DNA from: Galbibacter sp038433465
Lineage (GTDB): Bacteria; Bacteroidota; Bacteroidia; Flavobacteriales; Flavobacteriaceae
Direction of reading: 5' to 3'
Assembly (NCBI RefSeq): GCF_038433465.1
Contig: NZ_JAESVF010000001.1
Span: 62,001 to 126,000, forward strand
DNA: 64,000 nt
Part shown: positions 45,137-52,065 of the stretch, one piece after another
How the letters are laid out: every line of letters begins with the position of its first letter
Position numbering within the stretch: the first letter of the stretch is position 1
Position numbers and translations under genes: made by a program
Notes under the pieces: model-generated
What the model was told of the DNA's origin: nothing
Database searches by the model: none
Seen by the model: only the letters and a program-made list of their open reading frames with translations

Positions 45137-45616
45137 TTATTTTCTAGCATGCATGCCTTCTTTTCTTCCCATTGGCTTTTTACCACCTTTTTTATGCTGG
45201 TTTCTTTTCCACATTTTGTATTGATCTTCATTCAATATCTTTTTCATTTTGGTTTGAACCGCCAATTGCTCGTCTAATCTTTTATTCATCATTGCGTAGC
45301 GCTCATCAGAAGTTGGTTTCTCTCCGCTTTCTTTTTTAGCTTTCATTGTTTCCATCTGCGCTTTACGGCTTGTTGCCAATTCCGTATTCAAACTCAAAAC
45401 ATCTTTTTGTTGTGCCTCTGTTAAGTCTAACTCCAAAGCCATTTTTTTAGTCTGTAAAGTAGCTATTTGTGCAGGAGATAAATCGGCAAATTCTTTTCTA
45501 AAATCTTCTCTACGCTCTTTTCTATTTTCGTCTCCACGTTTTTCTCTTGGTCCGTCTTGAGCAAATGTTGTTCCTGTAATTATTACTAGTAATAATAAGC
45601 TTAGTGTCTTTTTCAT
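45137..45616 (-). CDS. Spy/CpxP-like periplasmic protein with LTXXQ-type helices
   Basis: 159 residues with a signal peptide (LLLLVIITGTTFAQD). The mature protein is almost entirely charged helix: LSPAQIATLQTKKMALELDLTEAQQKDVLSLN contains an LTEAQ motif and DEQLAVQTKMKKILNEDQYKMW a second Spy-like element. The C-terminus is very basic (KKGGKKPMGRKEGMHARK). Spy-like proteins are envelope-stress chaperones. The gene is preceded by a promoter-like motif shared with the outer-membrane gene at 52066-54846, fitting control by an envelope-stress ECF sigma factor. No sigma or anti-sigma gene is adjacent. Confidence 0.82.
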   Translation of the reverse strand: MKKTLSLLLLVIITGTTFAQDGPREKRGDENRKERREDFRKEFADLSPAQIATLQTKKMALELDLTEAQQKDVLSLNTELATSRKAQMETMKAKKESGEKPTSDERYAMMNKRLDEQLAVQTKMKKILNEDQYKMWKRNQHKKGGKKPMGRKEGMHARK

Positions 45617-45633
45617 CTTTTTATTATTTTAAA

Positions 45634-45675
45634 CTGTTATACCTCTAAGACATTGTTTTAGAAGAAAGGTTTAAC
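45634..45675 (-). promoter_or_regulatory. Putative ECF-type promoter of the Spy-like gene
   Basis: Minus strand: GTTAAACCTT, 15 bases, then GTCTTAGAGGTATAACA, ending 17 bases before the ATG. The same two blocks with a 14-base spacer precede the outer-membrane barrel gene (54865-54905). The AACC-type -35 and GTC-type -10 with 16-17-base spacing are typical of ECF sigma promoters. Confidence 0.6.
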
Positions 45676-45710
45676 TGTTTAGAATATTTTAACAAAAGGG
45701 AAAATAAAAA

Positions 45711-45793
45711 AAGACTGCCTCAAAAGCATTTAATACATCATTCTGAAAACAAATTCAGTTTGACATTAAATTAAACTTTTGAGACAGTCTCTT
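45711..45793 (-). terminator. Long-stem terminator after alaS
   Basis: The arms GACTGCCTCAAAAG and CTTTTGAGACAGTC pair fully in minus-sense RNA, with one G.U wobble that would be a C-A mismatch in the plus sense. An inner hairpin CTGAA/TTCAG is conserved in the element after lemA. A T-run follows on the minus strand, so it ends alaS transcripts. Confidence 0.75.
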
Positions 45794-45847
45794 AATTTTA
45801 TTGATAACGAGTCGAACTCCTTTATCGCACTCTATTATTTATCAACT

Positions 45848-48466
45848 TTATGAAATATATCCTTTAGCATTTTCAAGTACCTGCGGAATTCCCTCTGGGT
45901 TTCTTCCTCCAGCTGTTGCGAAGAATGGTTGTCCACCTCCACCTCCTTGAATTAGCTTTCCTAATTCTCGAACAATTTGCCCTGCGTTGAGTGCTTTCTC
46001 TTTTACAATTTCTTTTGAAATATAACAGGTCAGCATCACTTTTCCGTCAGCTTCCGAAGCAAATAACAAGTACAAGTTTTTAAACTCACTTCCTAATTCG
46101 AATGCTAAATCTTTGATACTTCCTTGGTCTAAATCTACTTTTTTAGCCAAGAAATTAACACCATTAATTTCTTCAAGTTCTGCTTTTAGTTCGCCTTTCA
46201 ATCCTTTAGCTTTGTCTTTTAACAACTGCTCGATTTGTTTTTTCATCGCAGCGTTTTCATCCTGCAAGGCAGTAATCGCTTTTATTGGGTCGGTAGCATT
46301 ATTTTTCAATACCGCTTTCACCTCATTAAAAGCAGCTGTTTGTTTTGCAAAATATTCTTTGGCAGCATCAAAAGATATTGCTTCAATTCTACGAACTCCA
46401 GCAGCTACAGCGCCTTCACTCGTAATAATAAAATGCCAAATATCTCCAGTATTTGCAACATGCGTTCCTCCACAAAGTTCCATACTCTCACCAAACTTAA
46501 CGGCACGCACCAAATCGCCATACTTTTCGCCAAAAAGAGCCATAGCTCCTTGATCGATTGCTTCTTGATATGGCATATGTCTATTTTCTTGTAAAGGCAA
46601 TTGCTCGCGAATTCTAGCGTTTACAAAATCTTCAATATGTGTAAGTTCTTCGGAAGTAACTTTTGCAAAATGCGAAAAATCAAAACGCAAATATCCGCTA
46701 TGGACCATACTTCCTTTTTGCTCTACATGCGTTCCTAAAACACTACGCAACGCCTGATGCAATAAATGTGTTGCGGTATGATTTGCAGCTGTACGGCTAC
46801 GTTGTTTTTCATCGACCACCGCTCTAAACGGATCGTTTAGATTTTTAGGTAAGTTTTTAGAAAAGTGGATAATTAAGTTGTTCTCTTTTTTGGTGTCGAT
46901 GATATACACTACATCGCCATTGGCAGACTCCAAGTAACCTTTATCTCCTACTTGTCCTCCTCCTTCAGCATAAAAAGGTGTAATATTAAACACCAACTGA
47001 TACAACTCGCCATCTTTTTTACTCTCTACTTTTCGGTAACGCGTAATACGAACTTGAGTTTCTAAAGTATCATACCCAACAAATTCTTCAATTGGGTCGT
47101 CGATTAACACTTCCCAATCGCCAGTTTCGACTTTGGTAGCGGCTCTCGATCTATTTTTTTGTTTTTCTAATTCTTCTTGAAATCCTTTTTCATCTAACTG
47201 ATATCCTTTTTCCTGAAGAATAAGCGCAGTTAAATCGATTGGGAAACCATAGGTATCATACAACTCAAAAGCTTTGCTTCCTGCTATTGTTTTACCATTA
47301 TTGGCTCCAATTATATTGTCGAGCAAGACCAAACCTTGTGCTAAAGTTCTTAAAAACGAGTTTTCCTCTTCGCGAATTACATTGATAATAATATTCTTTT
47401 CCTTTTGTAACTCCGGAAAGAACTCATGCATTTGCTTGATAAGTGTATCTACCAATTTGTAGATAAACGGTTCTTTTTGATCTAAAAATGTAAATCCGTA
47501 GCGAATTGCACGACGCAAAATTCTTCTAATTACATAACCAGCACCCGTATTACTTGGCAACTGCCCATCGGCAATAGCAAAAGAAACCGCTCGCACGTGG
47601 TCGGCAATTACACGAATGGCAATATCAACCTCTTCGGTTTGTGCATATTTAGAATTGGTAATGGTTTCTATCTCTCTAATAAGCGGGGTAAAAACATCGG
47701 TGTCGTAATTACTCTTTTTATCTTGAAGCACCATACAAAGACGCTCAAATCCCATTCCCGTATCTACGTGTTGCGCAGGTAATTTTTCGAGAGAACCATC
47801 GGCTTTACGGTTAAATTCCATAAATACCAAGTTCCAAATCTCTACAACTTGCGGATGATCTTTATTTACCAATTCAGCTCCAGAAATTTTTGCTTTTTCT
47901 TCTGCTGAACGAATATCTACATGAATTTCCGACGACGGTCCGCATGGTCCTTGGTCACCCATTTCCCAAAAATTATCTTTTTTATTTCCGAGGATAATTC
48001 GGTCTTCAGGAATAATTTCTTTCCAAAAATCATACGCTTCTTGGTCAATCGGAAGCCCTTCCGAAGATTCACCTTCAAAAACAGTAACGTATAAAATATC
48101 TTTGTCTATTTTATAAACTTCTGTAAGCAATTCCCACGCCCACTGTATGGCTTCTTTTTTAAAATAATCGCCAAAACTCCAGTTTCCGAGCATTTCAAAC
48201 ATGGTGTGGTGGTAGGTATCTTTCCCTACTTCTTCCAAATCGTTATGCTTTCCACTTACACGCAAACACTTTTGGGTGTCGGTTGCACGTGGATTTTTAG
48301 GTACTTTATTCCCTAAAAAATATTCTTTAAACTGATTCATCCCTGCATTGGTAAACATCAGTGTTGGATCGTCTTTAATTACCATAGGTGCAGAAGAGAC
48401 AATTTCGTGACCCTTAGCTTCAAAAAACTTCAAAAACTGCTTTCTTATCTCTTTGGAATTCATCAT
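45848..48466 (-). CDS. alaS: Alanyl-tRNA synthetase
   Basis: 872 residues, full length, starting MMNSKEIRKQFLKFFEAKGHEIV (either Met possible). The class II core has SAPMVIKDDPTLMFTNAGMN and GAGYVIRRILRRAIRYG. The editing domain holds HTATHLLHQAL and the zinc block CGGTHVANTGDI, and the C-Ala domain ends with GGGGGQPFFATAGGRNPEGI. It charges tRNA-Ala. Divergent from the M23 peptidase gene. Confidence 0.97.
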   Translation of the reverse strand: MMNSKEIRKQFLKFFEAKGHEIVSSAPMVIKDDPTLMFTNAGMNQFKEYFLGNKVPKNPRATDTQKCLRVSGKHNDLEEVGKDTYHHTMFEMLGNWSFGDYFKKEAIQWAWELLTEVYKIDKDILYVTVFEGESSEGLPIDQEAYDFWKEIIPEDRIILGNKKDNFWEMGDQGPCGPSSEIHVDIRSAEEKAKISGAELVNKDHPQVVEIWNLVFMEFNRKADGSLEKLPAQHVDTGMGFERLCMVLQDKKSNYDTDVFTPLIREIETITNSKYAQTEEVDIAIRVIADHVRAVSFAIADGQLPSNTGAGYVIRRILRRAIRYGFTFLDQKEPFIYKLVDTLIKQMHEFFPELQKEKNIIINVIREEENSFLRTLAQGLVLLDNIIGANNGKTIAGSKAFELYDTYGFPIDLTALILQEKGYQLDEKGFQEELEKQKNRSRAATKVETGDWEVLIDDPIEEFVGYDTLETQVRITRYRKVESKKDGELYQLVFNITPFYAEGGGQVGDKGYLESANGDVVYIIDTKKENNLIIHFSKNLPKNLNDPFRAVVDEKQRSRTAANHTATHLLHQALRSVLGTHVEQKGSMVHSGYLRFDFSHFAKVTSEELTHIEDFVNARIREQLPLQENRHMPYQEAIDQGAMALFGEKYGDLVRAVKFGESMELCGGTHVANTGDIWHFIITSEGAVAAGVRRIEAISFDAAKEYFAKQTAAFNEVKAVLKNNATDPIKAITALQDENAAMKKQIEQLLKDKAKGLKGELKAELEEINGVNFLAKKVDLDQGSIKDLAFELGSEFKNLYLLFASEADGKVMLTCYISKEIVKEKALNAGQIVRELGKLIQGGGGGQPFFATAGGRNPEGIPQVLENAKGYIS

Positions 48467-48513
48467 AAAATCTTAACTTTTTCTAAAAATTACACTAACT
48501 GAAAAACAATTTA

Positions 48514-48521
48514 TATATTTG
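48514..48521 (+). promoter_or_regulatory. -7 promoter box for the M23-MerR operon (TATATTTG)
   Basis: A perfect TAnnTTTG match 58 bases before the ATG at 48580, in the divergent alaS/M23 gap. Confidence 0.55.
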
Positions 48522-48579
48522 CTCGTTACACAATTAGCTCTACAATAATTTACGTAGCAAAAATAGAATATTTAAACTA

Positions 48580-49557
48580 ATGGCGAAGGTAAAATATTAT
48601 TACGATTCTGAAACTTTATCTTATAGAAGGATTGAGCCTAAAAAAGGTAAGAAGGTTGTAAACATTAGCTTATTTATTTTGGCGGCTTTTCTTTTTGGCG
48701 GCATCTGCTTACTTATTTTATTAAACACCAATTTGGTGAACACTCCAAAAGAGCTATCGCAAGCGAGGGAATTAAAAAACTTTGAGTTTCAATTTGAGTT
48801 ATTGGAAAACAAAATGGCGCAAATGGAAGAAGTGCTTGCCAATATAGAAGATCGCGACAACAATATTTACCGCCTGTATTTTGAAGCGAGTCCGATTCCT
48901 AAAGAACAACGAACAGCGGGTTTTGGAGGGATTAACAGGTATAAAAACTTAGAAGGGTTTAACAATTCTGATTTAATTATAGACGCTACCAAAAAGTTAG
49001 AAAAACTTCAAAAGCGCATGGTAATTCAGTCGAAATCGCTTGATGAAATTACCGAACTCGCGAAAGAGAAAGAAAAACTTTTGGCGGCTATCCCTGCTAT
49101 TCAACCTGTAAGCAATGAAGATTTAACACGTATGGCTTCTGGTTATGGATGGCGTTCCGACCCATTTACAAAGGTTCGAAAAATGCACTACGGAATGGAC
49201 TTTACCGCTCCTAGAGGTACTCCAGTTTATGCTACGGGCGATGGCGTTGTAACCCGTGCCGACAATAAATCTTCGGGATATGGAGAGCATATCCGTATAG
49301 ACCATGGTTTTGGGTATATGAGCCTTTACGGACATTTAAGTAAATACAAAGTACGCCAAGGGCAAAAAGTAAAAAGAGGCGACCTTATTGGTTTGGTTGG
49401 AAGTACTGGGCGCTCGCAAGCACCACACTGCCACTACGAAGTTTGGAAGGACGGAAACCGAATTAACCCGATTAATTTCTACTACGGAAGTTTATCTTCG
49501 GAAGAATACGAAGCATTATTACATGCTGCATCACAAGAAAACCAATCGCTTGACTAA
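48580..49557 (+). CDS. M23-family murein endopeptidase, membrane-anchored
   Basis: 325 residues. A short cytoplasmic start (MAKVKYYYDSETLSYRRIEP) precedes one membrane helix (ISLFILAAFLFGGICLLILL), a coiled-coil segment (QFELLENKMAQMEEVLANIE) and the LytM domain. Its zinc ligands lie in MHYGMDFTAP and the late HCHYEVW, with YGHLSKYKVRQGQKVKRG between. This MepM-like layout cuts peptide cross-links in the wall. Its stop overlaps the MerR ATG (TAATG), so the two are coupled. Confidence 0.92.
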   Translation: MAKVKYYYDSETLSYRRIEPKKGKKVVNISLFILAAFLFGGICLLILLNTNLVNTPKELSQARELKNFEFQFELLENKMAQMEEVLANIEDRDNNIYRLYFEASPIPKEQRTAGFGGINRYKNLEGFNNSDLIIDATKKLEKLQKRMVIQSKSLDEITELAKEKEKLLAAIPAIQPVSNEDLTRMASGYGWRSDPFTKVRKMHYGMDFTAPRGTPVYATGDGVVTRADNKSSGYGEHIRIDHGFGYMSLYGHLSKYKVRQGQKVKRGDLIGLVGSTGRSQAPHCHYEVWKDGNRINPINFYYGSLSSEEYEALLHAASQENQSLD

Positions 49558-49886
49558 TGCATATCAATCTTCCAGAAAAACGATATTACAGTATTGGCGA
49601 AGTTGCCAAAGCATTTGATGTAAACACCTCTTTGATTCGTTTCTGGGATAAGGAATTTGATATTCTTCAGCCTAAAAAAAACGCAAAAGGCAACCGTAAG
49701 TTTACACAAGAAGATTTAAAAAACCTCAGCCTTATTTACCATTTAGTAAAAGAGCGTGGGTTTACACTCGACGGTGCAAAGCTTCATTTAAAAGAACAAA
49801 AGCAAAAAGCACTTTCTAATTTTGAGATAATTCGTAAATTAGAAGGGGTAAAAGCCGAATTGATCAAAATTAAAGATCAATTATAA
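49557..49886 (+). CDS. MerR-family transcriptional regulator
   Basis: 109 residues. The MerR winged-helix YYSIGEVAKAFDVNTSLIRFWDKEF (residues ~10-34) is followed by KGNRKFTQEDLKNL and a dimerisation helix (LKEQKQKALSNFEII). There are no Cys, so it is not a metal-sensing MerR, and no effector domain. It overlaps the M23 gene by one base, a pairing seen in many Flavobacteriia that may link its control to wall growth. Confidence 0.9.
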   Translation: MHINLPEKRYYSIGEVAKAFDVNTSLIRFWDKEFDILQPKKNAKGNRKFTQEDLKNLSLIYHLVKERGFTLDGAKLHLKEQKQKALSNFEIIRKLEGVKAELIKIKDQL

Positions 49887-49994
49887 AATTATTTCTCTAT
49901 TTTCGATTTTATTACTGAATTTTGAAAAAGTTTTCTAAATCGAAAACACACCCCACCTACAATAAAAATTAACAACTTAAAAAAGTAACGTAAA

Positions 49995-50597
49995 ATGAAA
50001 AAGTGGATTATTGGTTTAATTGTCCTAGCAATTATTGGTTTTGGGCTCTACAATTGGGCTGTAGGATTTAACAACAAAGCGGTTCAATTAAACGAAAACG
50101 TTTCGGAAGCTTGGGGAAATGTACAAACAGCTTACCAACGTAGAAACGACCTTATCGGGAACCTTGTAAACACAGTTAAAGGTGCAGCCGACTTCGAAAG
50201 AAAAACATTAACAGATGTTATCGAGGCACGTGCAAAAGCTACACAAGTTAACATCAACCCAGAAAATATTACACCAGAGCAATTGGAGCAATTTAACCAA
50301 GCGCAAGGGGGTGTAAGTAGTGCGTTAAGCAGACTTTTGGTGAGCGTTGAGCGTTATCCAGAACTTAAAGCAAATCAAAATTTCTTAAAATTACAAGACG
50401 AGCTTACAAGTACAGAAAACAGCATCCAAACAGCCAGAGTACGCTATAACGAGGCTATTAAACCGTACAACAACCACGTAAAAACATTTCCAAATAGCAT
50501 TCTTGCTGGATGGTTTGGTTTTGAAGGTAAACCGTATTTCGATGCAGAAGCAGGTGCAGAAAAACCTGTTGACGTAGATTTTAATTTTGATGAATAA
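49995..50597 (+). CDS. lemA: LemA-family membrane protein
   Basis: 200 residues. An N-terminal membrane helix (WIIGLIVLAIIGFGLYNWAV) is followed by the LemA helical domain: NVSEAWGNVQTAYQRRNDLIGNLVNTVKG, VSVERYPELKANQNFLKLQDEL, RYNEAIKPYNNHVKTFPNSI. The function is unknown; it is membrane-anchored with its bulk facing outward. Two TPM-domain genes follow on the same strand, the standard LemA-TPM neighbourhood, though a terminator-like hairpin lies between. Confidence 0.93.
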   Translation: MKKWIIGLIVLAIIGFGLYNWAVGFNNKAVQLNENVSEAWGNVQTAYQRRNDLIGNLVNTVKGAADFERKTLTDVIEARAKATQVNINPENITPEQLEQFNQAQGGVSSALSRLLVSVERYPELKANQNFLKLQDELTSTENSIQTARVRYNEAIKPYNNHVKTFPNSILAGWFGFEGKPYFDAEAGAEKPVDVDFNFDE

Positions 50598-50606
50598 AAT
50601 ACATTT

Positions 50607-50689
50607 AAAAGCTGTTTGAAGGGTAACGTTATTTGTTAAACTGAACTAAATTCAGAATGACACTTATTCAATTCTTCAAGCAGCTTTTT
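50607..50689 (+). terminator. Long-stem terminator between lemA and the TPM genes
   Basis: AAAAGCTGTTTGAAG and CTTCAAGCAGCTTTT pair fully in plus-sense RNA with one U.G wobble. An inner hairpin CTGAACTAAATTCAG followed by AATGACA matches the inner part of the alaS terminator read on its own sense strand. Confidence 0.7.
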
Positions 50690-50710
50690 AACTAACAACT
50701 TTCCATTTAA

Positions 50711-51154
50711 ATGAAAACATCTAATGTGGAGGCGTTTTTAACTTCCGAAGAAGAAAACGAAGTTGTAAACGCTATCAGGCAAGCAGAAAAAGAGACTTCA
50801 GGAGAAATTCGTGTACACATTGAAGGTACTTCTAAAAAAACACCTTTAGAACGTGCGCACGAGTTATTTCATTTTCTAAAAATGGATAACACCAAAGATG
50901 AAAATGGAGTGCTTATTTATGTTGCTACCAACGATAAAACATTTGCCATTTACGGCGACAAAGGTATTGACAAGGTAGTTCCAAAAGATTTTTGGAATAG
51001 CACCAAAGACATCATCCAAAACCATTTTAGAAACAAGCGTTTTAAAGACGGCCTTGTAGAAGGTATTTTAAAAGCTGGCGAAGAGTTACAAAAACATTTT
51101 CCTTGGCAACACGACGATGTAAACGAATTACCAGACCAAATCTCGAAAAGCTAA
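50711..51154 (+). CDS. TPM-domain protein, cytoplasmic-like form
   Basis: 147 residues, no signal peptide or membrane helix. The TPM (TLP18.3/Psb32/MOLO-1) fold is shown by FLTSEEENEVVNAIRQAEKETSGEIRVHIEG, DENGVLIYVATNDKTFAIYGDKGI and FKDGLVEGILKAGEEL. In known members this fold has phosphatase-like or scaffold roles. It is 6 bases before the second TPM gene. Confidence 0.88.
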   Translation: MKTSNVEAFLTSEEENEVVNAIRQAEKETSGEIRVHIEGTSKKTPLERAHELFHFLKMDNTKDENGVLIYVATNDKTFAIYGDKGIDKVVPKDFWNSTKDIIQNHFRNKRFKDGLVEGILKAGEELQKHFPWQHDDVNELPDQISKS

Positions 51155-51160
51155 ATTTTA

Positions 51161-51985
51161 ATGCAAAAACAAAAAATTGTATTCCTACTATTTCTCTTCG
51201 GATGTATTTTTTTACAATCGATACATGCGCAATTTGATATTCCTAAAAAACCGAATATCGAAACCAGTGTATTCGACTATGCAAATGTTCTCTCGAGTTC
51301 AGAAAAAACAGCCTTAGAACAAAAACTGATTAATTACGCCGATACCACAAGTACTCAAATTGTAATTGCTACAGTACCTACAATTAACGGGGAATATATT
51401 GGAACGCTAGCTCCAAAATGGGCGCACGAATGGGGCGTTGGACAGGCAAAAGAAGATAACGGGGTGTTTATTCTCCTAACAGAACAAGAACGTAAAATTT
51501 GGATTGCTCCTGGATATGGTCTCGAACAGAAACTTACCGCAGGTATAAACGGAGAAATTATTAGAAATGTTATTATTCCTGAATTTAAAACGGGAAACTA
51601 TTATAGTGGCCTCAATAAGGGTACAGATGCTTTAATTCAACTTTTTGCTGGGACATACAAAGGAACGCCACAGGCAAGAAAAAACAATTCTACTGGCAGT
51701 GGTGGTTTTGGAGCTATAATTTTTATTTTCTTCGTTTTTATAATCATCCTTATCATATTTTCAAAGAACAACCGTGGTGGCGGAAATGGTGGCAACCGAA
51801 CTCGTAAAGGTGGTGGTTTAGATTTACTCGATATGATTATTTTGAGTAATATGGGGCGCGGTGGCGGAAACTTTGGTGGCGGTGGCTTTGGCGGTTCTTC
51901 TGGAGGTGGCTTCGGAGGAGGCGGATTTGGTGGAGGCTTCGGCGGTGGTGGCTTTAGCGGTGGCGGTGCTGGAGGAAGTTGGTAA
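51161..51985 (+). CDS. TPM-domain membrane protein with Gly-rich C-terminus (YgcG-like)
   Basis: 274 residues. A signal peptide (LLFLFGCIFLQSIHAQF) precedes the TPM domain (VFDYANVLSSSEKTALEQKL, TQIVIATVPTINGEYIG, KEDNGVFILLTEQERKIWIAPG). One membrane helix (AIIFIFFVFIIILIIFS) follows, then about 60 residues rich in Gly, Phe and Ser with repeats such as GGGFGGGGFG and ending AGGSW. The layout is that of YgcG-type proteins seen with LemA. The Gly-rich tail is on the cytoplasmic side if the TPM domain is periplasmic. Confidence 0.9.
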   Translation: MQKQKIVFLLFLFGCIFLQSIHAQFDIPKKPNIETSVFDYANVLSSSEKTALEQKLINYADTTSTQIVIATVPTINGEYIGTLAPKWAHEWGVGQAKEDNGVFILLTEQERKIWIAPGYGLEQKLTAGINGEIIRNVIIPEFKTGNYYSGLNKGTDALIQLFAGTYKGTPQARKNNSTGSGGFGAIIFIFFVFIIILIIFSKNNRGGGNGGNRTRKGGGLDLLDMIILSNMGRGGGNFGGGGFGGSSGGGFGGGGFGGGFGGGGFSGGGAGGSW

Positions 51986-52021
51986 TTTAAAACAACATTT
52001 TCAAATTAAATTTTATAACAT

Positions 52022-52059
52022 AAAAAAATCCGAAGTAAATTTTACTTCGGATTTTTTTA
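52022..52059. terminator. Terminator between the TPM and outer-membrane genes
   Basis: AAATCCGAAGTAAA and TTTACTTCGGATTT form a 14-bp stem with T-runs on both strands, 37 bases after the TPM gene, between two convergent genes. Confidence 0.88.
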
Positions 52060-52065
52060 TGTAAT

